Assembly: GCF_000186865.1 (NCBI RefSeq)
Contig: NW_008705561.1
Coordinates: 1,702,427 to 1,766,426, forward strand
Direction: 5' to 3'
Origin: Aureococcus anophagefferens
Taxonomy: Eukaryota > Sar > Pelagophyceae > Pelagomonadales > Pelagomonadaceae
Length of the DNA: 64,000 bases
Shown here: one piece after another, positions 7,590-16,852 of the stretch
How positions within the stretch are numbered: the stretch's first letter is position 1
Layout of the letters: each line of letters starts with the position of its first letter
The notes under the pieces: generated by a model
What the model saw: the letters and a program-made list of their open reading frames with translations, nothing else
The model's database searches: none
Told to the model about the DNA's origin: nothing
Made by a program: the position numbers and the translations under genes

Positions 7590-8894
7590 GTGACCATGCC
7601 GCGCGGCGCGCTCCTGCTCCTCCTCGCGGCGAGTGCCGCGGAGCGCGACTGCCGCGGCGAGCTCTGCGGCCTGCGGCCCTACCTCTGGACCATGATGGCG
7701 TCGACGCCGACGACGCTGACGCTCTCGGACCACTTCGTGGACCACTACGCGGCCCTCGGCGTCGACCCGGCGCGCATGCGCGCCGTCGTCGACGACGGCC
7801 CGGCCGCCGACGCGCTCCGGGCGTCGCTCGCGCGCCGCGGCGTGTCCGTCGCGGCGGCCGCCGCGCGCTACTCGTCCGCGACGCGGACGGCGCTGCTCAA
7901 CGACTGGCTGCGGACGCTGCCCGGCGATGCCTGGGCCCTCGCGCCGGACGTCGACGAGTTCTTCGAGTACGACGACGTGGACGCGCGCGTCGCCGAGGGC
8001 GAGGACCGCTTCGTCGGCCGCATGGTCGACCGCGTCGGCGCGGACCTCACGTTCCCGGAGGCGTCCGCGGGCCGCGCGCTCGGCGACCAGTTCCCCGGCG
8101 AGTGCCGCGGGCTCCGGGGCCGCGCCTGGGTCATCAAGCAGACGCTCTTCCGCGTCGCGGACGCCGACGGCGCGACGCGGCAGTTCTGGGGCGCGCACGA
8201 CCACTCGGCGGAGGGCCCCAAGGCGCACAAGCGCCTCGAGCGCGCGGCGCGCGCGGGCCGGGAGACCTTCCACGACCGCGCCGTGCCGGGCTTCGCGCAC
8301 TACGCCTTCGTCGGCGGCCGCGGCGGCTTCTTCGGCCTCCTGCAGCGAAAGATCGCGATCTACGCGGGCCAGGGCGAGGCGGCCGACGGCGGCCACCGCG
8401 GCGTCTACGAGAGCCTGCGGACCCACTTCGACGAGGCGCGCTTCAACGCCACGGGCGAGGTCGCGCTCACGGCCGAGGGGCGGCGCTTCTTCGAGAGCAA
8501 GTGCGAGCGCTGGGAGCCCCCGCGGCGGCGGCGGTTGGCGAAGCGACCCGTGCACGACTACGTCCGGACGAAGGAGGACCTCGAGGAGATCGCGGCGCTC
8601 GACCAGGAGCTGCGCGACCTCGGCGTCTGGCTGCAGCAGGACCACCCCTACTTCCCGCCGCCGGTGTCCGCGCGGCAGTACGCGTCGCGCGCGCGGACGA
8701 ACACGCGCGTCCTCGGCGTCTGCTGGGCCCTCGCCGCCGCGGCGTTCGTGTATCTGGCGCGGCGCCCGCTGCCCGAGGCGCCGCCGCCGCGGCGCGAGGC
8801 GCCGGGCGCGGCCGGCGTCCTCGGCGACGTCGCCACCGTCGCCTTCGTCCTCCTCGCCTTCGCGGCGATCCCGCCGGGCTGGTACTACAAGTAA
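7590..8894 (+). CDS. GT-A glycosyltransferase-like membrane protein with DVDEF motif
   Basis: The 434-aa protein has a hydrophobic N terminus (MTMPRGALLLLLAASAA; ATGs at 7590 and 7596 are both possible). Residues 113-126 (AWALAPDVDEFFEY) hold the DxDEF motif of GT-A enzymes of the GT2/GT92-like group, where the acidic residues bind the divalent metal and nucleotide sugar. Downstream FAHYAFVGGRGGFFGLLQRK and a conserved His/Cys area fit that group. Near the C terminus there are two hydrophobic segments (VLGVCWALAAAAFVYLA and VATVAFVLLAFAAIPPGWYY), so it is probably Golgi-anchored. Sugar and acceptor are unknown. Its TAA is directly followed by the stop codon of the convergent RING-LRR gene. 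Confidence 0.7.
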   Translation: MTMPRGALLLLLAASAAERDCRGELCGLRPYLWTMMASTPTTLTLSDHFVDHYAALGVDPARMRAVVDDGPAADALRASLARRGVSVAAAAARYSSATRTALLNDWLRTLPGDAWALAPDVDEFFEYDDVDARVAEGEDRFVGRMVDRVGADLTFPEASAGRALGDQFPGECRGLRGRAWVIKQTLFRVADADGATRQFWGAHDHSAEGPKAHKRLERAARAGRETFHDRAVPGFAHYAFVGGRGGFFGLLQRKIAIYAGQGEAADGGHRGVYESLRTHFDEARFNATGEVALTAEGRRFFESKCERWEPPRRRRLAKRPVHDYVRTKEDLEEIAALDQELRDLGVWLQQDHPYFPPPVSARQYASRARTNTRVLGVCWALAAAAFVYLARRPLPEAPPPRREAPGAAGVLGDVATVAFVLLAFAAIPPGWYYK

Positions 8895-10172
8895 CTATCG
8901 AGGCGACGTCCCCCGCGCGGGCCGCGAGTGGAGGAGCCCGACGAGGCGGAACTGGCCCGACCGCGAGATCGCCGTGTTGCGCATGGACATGGACGAGAGC
9001 CGCGGCAGCTCGCGCGCCATGGTCGTCAGCCCCGCCTCGGAGAGCCCCCGGCACTCGGACACGTAGAGCGACCGCAGGGCCTTGCACGCCTTCCGCAGCG
9101 CGACCAAGGCCCGGTCCGTGATGTCGTCCGCGCCGTCGAGGTTGAGCGCCTTGAGGTGCACCGCGCACCGCGAGCTCGCCAGCGCGTCGATGCCCGCGTC
9201 CGTGCAGCTCTCCTCGGCCGTGCGGCAGAGGTTCAGGTCCTCGAGGCAGGGCGCGTGGCGCGCGACGGCGCGCAGCACGTCGTCGGCCTCGACCTCCGTG
9301 TGGGACACGTCGAGGTGGCGGAGCGCGGGCGCGCCCCGTTCCAGAAAGTCGACGAGCGACGCCGTGGTCACGCGCGTGCACGACGCCAGCGATAAGCGCA
9401 CGAGCGTCTCCCGCGGCGGGAACGTGCACCGCCGAGGCTCGCGCGCGGCGCCGTCCAGCCGCGGCAGCGTCGGCGGCGACCAGAAGGCGAAGCCGGAGCA
9501 CTGGCCGGCGTCGAGCGTCCGCAGCTCCGGCAGGCCCATGATCGCCGCGAAGGCGGGCTGCCGCAGCCGCTTGCAGCCGACGCTCGAGAACGTCCGCAGC
9601 TTCGGCAGGTGCGCCGCGCCGAACTCCGCCAGCGCGTCGCCGCGCACCTCGTCCAGCGAGTCGACGCAGAGCTTCTGGAGGTGCGGCAGGGGCGCCTCGA
9701 AGATCCGCCGGAACGCCCGGTCGTCGAGGCACTCGCAGGCCGTGAGGTCCAGCGTCACGGCCGTCGCGCGGACGTCGTCCAGCACGGAGATCACGTCCGC
9801 GGACCGCAGGTTCACGGCGTAGCGCAGATCCCAGTCCGCGAGGAGCGCGTTGCCCGCCGCGAGCGCGCGGAAGAGGTCGCCGTAGAGGAGCCGCCGGTTG
9901 CCGATGCCCTTCATGATGCGGCACTTGAGCTTGTCGGAGCACTTCGCGAGCACCGCCGGCGAGGCAAGTTCCATGCGCCGGCTCATGGCCTCGCAGCAGA
10001 GCTCGTCCAGTCGTTTGGGCTGGAGCGTCTGCACGCGGTCCACGATGGCGGAGCGGCACAGGGGGCAGCGCCTTATTCTCTTCGCGCAGCCCAAACAGAG
10101 GCTGTGCATGCACGGCGCCAGCCGGCAGCTCTTGCCCCCGACGGCGAAGCACACGGGGCATTCTTCTCCCAT
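8895..10172 (-). CDS. RING-finger protein with leucine-rich repeats (putative E3 ubiquitin ligase)
   Basis: The 425-aa protein starts with a compact C3HC4 RING: CPVC, then CRLAPCMHSLCLGC, then RRCPLC, within residues 5-40. From about 125 onward there are AMN1/F-box-type leucine-rich repeats (LRTLDAGQCSGF, LVRLSLASCTRV, LRHLDVSHTEVE, LEDLNLCRTAEE, LKALNLDGADDI, LRSLYVSECRGL). RINGs recruit E2 enzymes and LRRs of this type recognise substrates, so a ubiquitin ligase is the natural inference. The target is unknown. It has no membrane segment. It shares a 271-bp divergent spacer with the exchanger gene at 10444. Confidence 0.8.
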   Translation of the reverse strand: MGEECPVCFAVGGKSCRLAPCMHSLCLGCAKRIRRCPLCRSAIVDRVQTLQPKRLDELCCEAMSRRMELASPAVLAKCSDKLKCRIMKGIGNRRLLYGDLFRALAAGNALLADWDLRYAVNLRSADVISVLDDVRATAVTLDLTACECLDDRAFRRIFEAPLPHLQKLCVDSLDEVRGDALAEFGAAHLPKLRTFSSVGCKRLRQPAFAAIMGLPELRTLDAGQCSGFAFWSPPTLPRLDGAAREPRRCTFPPRETLVRLSLASCTRVTTASLVDFLERGAPALRHLDVSHTEVEADDVLRAVARHAPCLEDLNLCRTAEESCTDAGIDALASSRCAVHLKALNLDGADDITDRALVALRKACKALRSLYVSECRGLSEAGLTTMARELPRLSSMSMRNTAISRSGQFRLVGLLHSRPARGTSPR

Positions 10173-10251
10173 CGTCTCGCTCCGTTTCCTAGCTCCCGCT
10201 TAGGAACTTCTCCATCGTCCTGAGAGCTTGGCGTTTCGAGGTCAACACGGC

Positions 10252-10278
10252 GCATCCCCTTCAATAACTAGTCCAACA
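10252..10278. repeat. 27-bp dispersed repeat, copy 2
   Basis: This second copy (core TTCAATAACTAGTCCAACA) matches 230-256 at 25 of 27 positions. It lies in the divergent spacer between the RING-LRR and exchanger genes. Looser relatives containing CTAGTCCA or CATCTAGT occur near 33201 and 38242, also in spacers. Confidence 0.5.
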
Positions 10279-10443
10279 TGCTGTTGACATCAGCCTCGTG
10301 AGATCGAATCGCTCCTCCTCGAGCTGTTTCTATCCCGAGCTCTTGCCGTTCGTCCCGGCGCCGTCCGCCGCTCGCGCGTACAGAAAAACGCCCCCGCGCC
10401 CCTCGCCCGACGCTCGCTCGACGCCCGAGCCTCGCCGGGAACC

Positions 10444-12105
10444 ATGGGCTTCTTCATCGATCCCGAGGAGTGCTCGTCGATCCAGATCCTCCAGCTCTTC
10501 GCCGCCTACGCCTACCTCATGTACATCGGCTGCTCCATGATCTCCGATGGCGCGGAATTGCTCATGCTGACGCCCTACAGCAAGCTCGTGGGGTCCTGCA
10601 TCCTGCCCGTGCTCGGCGCGGTGCCCGACGGCGCGCTCGTGCTTTTCAGCGGTTTAGGCCCCGACGCGCAGGAGAACCTGGACGTCGGCGTCGGCGCGCT
10701 CGCCGGGTCGACGGTCATGCTCATCACGATCCCCTGGGCCCTGGCGATCTGGGGCGGCCGCGTCGACGCGGACGACCGCGGCCGGCCCAGGTACGGCCCC
10801 GCGCCGCGGCTCAGCGAGGGCAACGTCTGGAACTCCGCGGTGTCCGTGGGCGCCGCGGGCGCGCCGGCCGTGCGCACGATGGCGCGCTGGATGGCGCTCA
10901 CGGCCCTGCCCTACGTCATCATCGAGGTCGGCGCGCTGCTCGCCGCGGCGCGCCTCGGCGACGACGTCGCGGCTCTGTCGCTCGCGGAGTCCGGCTGGGC
11001 GCTGACGGCGCTCGTCTGCGCGCTGCTCGGCTTCCTCGCGTACCTGCGGACGCAGTACCGGGCGGCCTTCGCCGGGCACCCCGTCCTCGAGAGCCGCACG
11101 TCCGCCGCCGCGGTCCGTTCCGTCCGGGGCCGGGGCCTGGGCATCATCGCGGCGCTCGAGCCGCACCTCGCGGCCGAGAAACACGACGCGCGGAGCCCGC
11201 TCGTCGACGCCGAGGCGCCGTCGTCCGGCGCCCCCGTGAGCTCGCTGGTCAAGTCCGTGCTCCTGCCCTTCTACGCGCGCTACGACGCCGACGGCTCCGG
11301 AGTGCTCAGCCTCAAGGAGCTGTCGAAGGTCTTCGAGGACATGAACGAGCCCAAGGACGCGAAATCCCTCGAGGCGACCTTCGCGCACTTCGACTGCAAC
11401 CGCGACGGCGTCGTCGACTTCCCCGAGTTCTGCCGCGGCATGGTCCTCTACGCCGCGGCGAAGAAGCGCGACGAGGCCGCGGGGGGGTCCTCGCTGCAGC
11501 GCCAGACGTCCGCGGCGCGGCGCGCGCCGTCGCCGGCGCCCGTCGCCGACGACGACGACGACGAGGACGAGGAGGTGCCCGACGAGTTCGTGGCGGACAA
11601 GTACAAGTCCATCGAGGACCAGCAGGCGGCGATCCGCCGCGCGGCGATGAAGCTCTGCGGCCTGGGGACGGCCCTGGTGCTCACGTTCTCGGACCCAGTC
11701 GTCGACGTGCTCAACGAGGCCGGCGCGCGGTCGGGCGTCAACGCCTTCTACGTGTCCTTCGTCGTCGCGCCCATCATCACGAACGGGAGCGAGGTCCTCG
11801 CGTCCTACACCTTCGCGCTCAAGAAGACGCAGAAGTCCATGGTCGTCGCCTACGAGCAGCTCCTGGGCGCGGCGGTCATGAACAACACGTACTGCCTCCT
11901 CGTCTTCCTCGCCATCATCTACTTCCAGAAGCTCTACTGGAAGTACACGGCGGAGACGCTCGCGATCCTCGCCGCGGAGGCCTGCGTCTTCGCCGTCGCG
12001 ACGCGGCCCGTCCACACGCCGAAGACGGCGCTCGCGGTGCTGTCGCTCTTCCCCGCGACCATCGCGCTCGTCTACGTCCTCGAGACCTACGTGGGCCTCG
12101 CCTAA
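10444..12105 (+). CDS. EF-hand Na+/Ca2+ (cation) exchanger, NCL-like
   Basis: The 553-aa protein has two hydrophobic halves joined by a cytosolic loop. The first half carries the alpha-1 repeat (SDGAELLMLTPYSKLVGS, then LPVLGAVPDGALVL). The second carries alpha-2 (APIITNGSEVLASYTFALKK, then LLGAAVMNNTYCLL). The loop contains two canonical EF-hands, DADGSGVLSLKE at about 279 and DCNRDGVVDFPE at about 317, each with D/N at the Ca2+-ligand positions. It also has an acidic run (DDDDDEDEE). Exchangers with EF-hands in the loop are the NCL type known from plants and algae, so Ca2+-regulated cation/Ca2+ antiport is inferred. The ATG at 10444 begins the first helix region without a signal peptide. 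Confidence 0.88.
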   Translation: MGFFIDPEECSSIQILQLFAAYAYLMYIGCSMISDGAELLMLTPYSKLVGSCILPVLGAVPDGALVLFSGLGPDAQENLDVGVGALAGSTVMLITIPWALAIWGGRVDADDRGRPRYGPAPRLSEGNVWNSAVSVGAAGAPAVRTMARWMALTALPYVIIEVGALLAAARLGDDVAALSLAESGWALTALVCALLGFLAYLRTQYRAAFAGHPVLESRTSAAAVRSVRGRGLGIIAALEPHLAAEKHDARSPLVDAEAPSSGAPVSSLVKSVLLPFYARYDADGSGVLSLKELSKVFEDMNEPKDAKSLEATFAHFDCNRDGVVDFPEFCRGMVLYAAAKKRDEAAGGSSLQRQTSAARRAPSPAPVADDDDDEDEEVPDEFVADKYKSIEDQQAAIRRAAMKLCGLGTALVLTFSDPVVDVLNEAGARSGVNAFYVSFVVAPIITNGSEVLASYTFALKKTQKSMVVAYEQLLGAAVMNNTYCLLVFLAIIYFQKLYWKYTAETLAILAAEACVFAVATRPVHTPKTALAVLSLFPATIALVYVLETYVGLA

Positions 12106-12133
12106 AGCAAGCTTCGTGATCCTTTAGGACGAC

Positions 12134-13357
12134 TCACGCGAGGACCTTGGCGAGGGCCTCGACCTTGGCGGCGACGGCGTCGCCCATGGCCACGCACCCG
12201 ACGAGCGTCTGGTCCGTCGCGCCCTCGGAGACGATGTCCTTCGTGCGGAGGCCGTCGTCGAGGACGGCCTCGACGGCGTCCTCGAGGAGCTGGCCGAGCT
12301 CGGGCTGGGCGAGGTCGTAGGTGCACATCATGGCCGCGGAGAGGATCATCGCGAGCGGGTTCGCGGCGTCGGTGCCCGCGATGTCCGGCGCGGAGCCGTG
12401 GATGGGCTCGAAGACGCCGGGCCCCTCGGAGGGGAGGGACGCAGATGGCAGCATGCCGAGGGAGCCGACGAGCATGGACGCCTCGTCGCTGAGGATGTCG
12501 CCGAAGATGTTGCCGCAGACGATCGTGTCGAACTGCTTCGGCCAGCGCACGAGCTGCATGGCCGCGTTGTCGACGTACATGTGGCTCAGCTCCACGGTGT
12601 CCGCCCACGACTCGCCGTGGACGCGAATCACCACCTCCTTCCAGAGCTGGGACACATCCAGCACGTTGGCCTTGTCGATGGAGCAGCACTTGCCGCCGCG
12701 CTTCGCCGCGACGTCCATGGCGACGCGCGCGATGCGCTCGATCTCCGGCTCGCTGTAGATCATGTTGTTCTGGCCCACGCGGTGGCCCTCGTCGTTGACG
12801 AAGATGCCCGCGGGCTTGCCGAAGTAGACGTCGCCGCAGAGCTCGCGGACGACCATGATGTCGACGCCCTCGACGATCTCCGGTTTTAGGGACGACGCCT
12901 CGAGGAGCTGGGGGATGGCCTTGGCGGGACGCAGGTTCGCGAAGAGGCCCAGCTCCTGGCGCATGGCCAGCAGGCCCGTCTCGGGCCGCAGCTCCCGCGG
13001 GTTGCCGTCCCACTTGGGACCGCCGATCGCCGCCATGAGGATGCTGTCGGCCGCCTGGCACGACTTGAGCGTCGCCTCGGGCCAAGGCGTGCCGGCGGCG
13101 TCGATGGCGCAGCCGCCGAGGAGCTGCTCGTCGTACTCGAAGGACACGCCCTTGGTCGCGCCGGCGGCGTTGAGCGCCTTGACCGTCGCCGCCGTGATCT
13201 CGGGACCGATGCCGTCGCCGGGCAGGAGCGTGATCTTGTAGTTCGACTGGGGTGAGCTCACCGCCATCCGCGGCGCGGCGCGCGCCGACCGGGCGCTCGG
13301 CGCCACGAGGGCGCCGGCGGTGGCCGCGAAGGTTGCAAGAAGCGCGCGCAACATCAT
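12134..13357 (-). CDS. 3-isopropylmalate dehydrogenase, plastid-targeted (leucine biosynthesis)
   Basis: The 407-aa product oxidises and decarboxylates 3-isopropylmalate with NAD+, the third step of leucine synthesis. Family marks are LPGDGIGPE near residue 45, the AIGGPKWD loop, [12 protein letters not shown] with the catalytic Tyr, SIDKANVL with the catalytic Lys, and [12 protein letters not shown] with the adenine-binding region. The usual ELTGGIYFG appears here as ELCGDVYFG, a small variation. The first 32 residues form a bipartite plastid leader: a signal peptide ([16 protein letters not shown]) followed by [11 protein letters not shown]. Two adjacent ATGs (13357, 13354) are equivalent. 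The same frame stays open far upstream, but that part is antisense-free readthrough into the adaptin locus and is not coding. Confidence 0.93.
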   Translation of the reverse strand: MMLRALLATFAATAGALVAPSARSARAAPRMAVSSPQSNYKITLLPGDGIGPEITAATVKALNAAGATKGVSFEYDEQLLGGCAIDAAGTPWPEATLKSCQAADSILMAAIGGPKWDGNPRELRPETGLLAMRQELGLFANLRPAKAIPQLLEASSLKPEIVEGVDIMVVRELCGDVYFGKPAGIFVNDEGHRVGQNNMIYSEPEIERIARVAMDVAAKRGGKCCSIDKANVLDVSQLWKEVVIRVHGESWADTVELSHMYVDNAAMQLVRWPKQFDTIVCGNIFGDILSDEASMLVGSLGMLPSASLPSEGPGVFEPIHGSAPDIAGTDAANPLAMILSAAMMCTYDLAQPELGQLLEDAVEAVLDDGLRTKDIVSEGATDQTLVGCVAMGDAVAAKVEALAKVLA

Positions 13358-13632
13358 CGTGCAAGGCGGATTGATGATCGACGACTGATCGACGACGTAG
13401 GAGGCTGCGTTCACGCAGTTGAACGCCGTCGACAAGTCCGTCGAAGCCTCGTCGACGCCGTCCGCCGCCACAGTTCCGGCGCAGCAGCCCTCGTCGCCGC
13501 CGCCCCCCGCCCCCCCACAACCACGCCTAGCGAACCGCGGGACCCGGATCTTAAACGAGGCCCCTCGACGGTTGGGCGCGGATCGCGCGGCGTCGGCGCC
13601 GGCCGCGCGCGGGCGGCGCGCCCGAGGGCGCG

Positions 13633-16600
13633 CTACGGCGCGCGGAGGATGCGCTCGACGGCGGCCTTGGCGAGGTTGGCGAAGGGCTGGGACGAGGTCT
13701 TGACGCAGACCTTGCAGGCGTTGAGGCCCTGCTTGAAGGTGAGCTCGACGAGGAACGTGTGCGCGCCGCCGGCCGTCTTGATCGAGAAGTACGCGACCTC
13801 GGTGCCCGCGGGCTGGTTGGGCACGGCGCGCCGCGCGACGTAGTGCGCGTTGCGCGCGGAGAGCTTGGCGCTGGCGGCCTCGATGGACGCGCCCGTCGGG
13901 AGGTCGGGCACCGTCGACGACGTCTCGAGCGAGTCGTCGATGGCCTTCCAGTTGGCGATGAACGCGCCGCGGTCCATGGCGCCGTCGGGTGCCCAGAGCG
14001 CGTCGAAGTCGACGGGCGCGGCGCCGTAGAAGACGGCGCCCGTGTCCGCGTTCTTGAAGGCGATCTGGAGCGGCACGACGTGGGGCGGCGCGTTCGCCGC
14101 GGGGCCCTGGTACGGCGCGAGCATCGCGCCGACGCCCGCGGCGAGCGGCAGGCTCGCGGCGCCCTGGCCGCCGGGGAGCACGGGCGGGGCGAACTGGAGC
14201 GCCGGCGTGCCCTGGGGCGCGATGCCGAAGGGCGACTTGTTGCACTGGACCTGGAGCATGCGCAGCGGCTGCGGCGACCCGTTCTGCACCTCGACGTCGA
14301 AGCTCAGGCCGGCCGCGCCGGGGCCGACGGACGCCTTGAGGCCGACGCCGCCGCTCGCCGGGCCCGGCTGGACGAGCAGCACCTTGGGCCGCGCCACGGG
14401 CGCCGCGGGCGGCGTCGGCGCCGCCGGCGGCGCCGCGAACGCGTCGAGGACGCCGCCGCCGCCGAGGAGGTCGCCGCCGCCCAAAGCCGGCGCCGCGGGC
14501 GCGGCCGGCGGCGGCGCGGCGTCGAGGCCGAGGACGCCCATGTCGAGCAGGTCGATCTCGCCGGACCCCGCGCCGCCGCCGCCGCCGCCGCCGAGGATGC
14601 CGCCGGAGAGGTCGTCGTCGCCCGCGGGCGGCGGCTCGTCGCCGCCGCCGCCGCCGCCGTCCGCGTCGTCGAAGTCGTCGTAGGCCTCCTCCTCCTCGCC
14701 CTCCGCCGCGTCCTTGGCAGCGTCGCCGTCCAGCACGAAGGCCGCCGGGGGCTTGTGGTACACGGACGCGAGCGTCGCGAGCTTCGAGAGCAAATCTTCC
14801 AACGTGTCGTCGTCGAGCGCGTCCGTGTCGTCCTGGATCGCCGGCTTCTCGCCCAGCACGACGGCCTTGGCGCAGTCCGGGTTCGTGCTCAGGAGGCGCC
14901 AGTAGATGAAGCCCCGGTCCCGCAGGTCCGGGTTGTCGGACGTCGTCGTCGCCTTGTCCAGGGTCGACTGGACCATCTCCTGCGCCTTGCCCTCGTTGGG
15001 CTGCTTCAGGAAGAGCTTCACCGTCGCCGTCAGCAGCTGGAGCTGCACGGCGTGCTCCTCCTCGGCGAAGGACTCGAGGAACGTCTCCAGCAGCTCGTCC
15101 GCGTTCTCGATCTGGTCCGCGTACTCGCCGATGATCCAGATCATCGACGCCTTCGCGTCCGGCTCGTCCAGCGACTCCAAATTCTCGCAGAGCGTGCCGA
15201 TGACGCTCTCGTAGCGGTTCGGGTACTTGCGGAAGATGTCCTTGACGACGACGACGGCCTCCATGACGACGTAGTTCACCTTCGTCTGGATCAGCTCGAG
15301 GAGCACGTTCACGCAGCGCTGCGCGGCCTTGTCGAGCTTGACGGCGCAGCGGCCGATGGCGCGCACGGCGCGGCGCACGAAGTCGATGTCGACCTCCTGG
15401 GCGTACTCCTTGAACTCCAGCAGCACCTGGTCCACGTTCTTCTCCGACACCAAACGAATCATGATCTCGAGCTTCTCCAGTTTGACGTAGATGGGGTCGT
15501 TGTACTTGCAGAAGAAGACCTTGATCTCGTTCTCGAGGATGCGCCGGTCCCGCTGGACGATCAGGTTGATGTTGCGCAGCGCGACGTAGCACATCTCGGG
15601 CTCGCCGTTGACGAGCGTCACGAGCGGCGGCGCGAGCTTCTTCCGGTAGCCCGCGCAGAGCTCGGACTCGACGTCCATGGCCGCGTACATGTACTGGAGG
15701 ATGACCTTGACGGCGCTCATGACGACGGCGCTGTTCGCGTGCTGCAGCCGCGGGAGCACGCGCTCGACGATGTTCTCCGCGTCCTTGGCCTCCGCGGGCA
15801 CGTACTTGGCCAGCGCGTCCAGGATGGACACCTGGCCCCACTCCGTGCACTCGTTCAGCGCCGCCAGCAGCTTCTGGAGCACGGACGTCGACATCTTCAT
15901 GACGTCGTCGTCGTTCGACGCCTCGGAGATCTCCGTCAGCGCGGCGACGGCGTTCGCGACGACCGTCGGGTTCGGGTCCGCGACGAGGTCCCGCAGGGCG
16001 TCGACGAAGCCCCGGTCGACGACCAACTCGGGCTGGATGTCGTAGAGCTTCGCCACGCAGAGCGCCGCCGTCTTGCGCACGTAGGGGTCGCCGTCCTTGA
16101 CGCACGCCGCCAAGGGCTCGCACAAATACTCCGTGATGCGCTCGACGCGGATGCAGCCCATGGTGCGGATCGCCAGGGCGCGCACGAGCGGGTTCGGGTC
16201 CGCGGCGTCCTTGACGAAGGTGTTGACCGCGAGGAGCGCCATGTCGGGGTGCGTCCGCGCGTAGTTGATGAGGTAGAGGTAGACGAGCTTCTTGAGCTCG
16301 ATGTTGCCCGTCTGGATGCAGTTCAGCACGTCCGTGAAGAGCATGGACACGTCCTTGCCCACGGTCATGTTCGCGATGACCTTCTTCACGGCGTCGATCT
16401 TCTTGTCCCGCGACGCCTGCGTTCGTATCGAGATGCGGACCGGCGGCGCGCGCGCGCGCGCGGCTGTGTCACTTTTTAACGGACGGCGACCGGCTTGTGG
16501 CACGCAGGCGCGACGGCGGGCGCGCGCGGTCCCACGCGCGACGGTGCGACGATTTTCGACGCCGCAAACGCGCCGACTGGAGCTCGGTGCGCAGCTCCTG

Positions 16601-16675
16601 CGTCTCGCCCTTCTTGGTCGTCGAGAAGAAGCGCCCATCGCCGCCGCTCTTGTCCTTGTCCTTCCTGGAGGACAT
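13633..16675 (-). CDS. AP-1/AP-2 complex beta-adaptin, two exons
   Basis: Exon 1 (16675-16574) encodes [17 protein letters not shown] and [17 protein letters not shown]. Exon 2 (16416-13633) continues [20 protein letters not shown]. The junction restores the exact spacing of human beta-adaptin between GE and AVKKVI. The only in-frame join is a GC-AG intron of 157 nt (16417-16573). The 961-aa product has the HEAT-like trunk to about 600 ([30 protein letters not shown]), a Gly/Ala/Pro-rich hinge, and a C-terminal ear with a beta2-appendage-like fold. It is the large subunit that binds dileucine signals and clathrin at Golgi or plasma membrane. One gene may serve both AP-1 and AP-2. Confidence 0.9.
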
Positions 16676-16852
16676 GGCGGGGCCTCAACCCGCCGCGAGG
16701 CCGACGGGTCGACGCTCAAAGACGACGCCGCGAGCACCTCGCGGCCGGCTGTGGCGGCGGCAATCGTCACCTAGCCAGGGCTAATCAAGGATTTCTGCAC
16801 CATGCACGGCTCATGCACCTCAGCACCTGTGCGCGAAGCGTGCTTCTCGAAG

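Noticed and set aside
12134..16123. A 1329-codon minus-strand open frame that appears to fuse the isopropylmalate dehydrogenase to a long N-terminal extension
   Set aside because: The upstream part is an Arg/Gly/Ala-rich shadow of the beta-adaptin gene on the same strand; the dehydrogenase has its own plastid leader starting at 13357.
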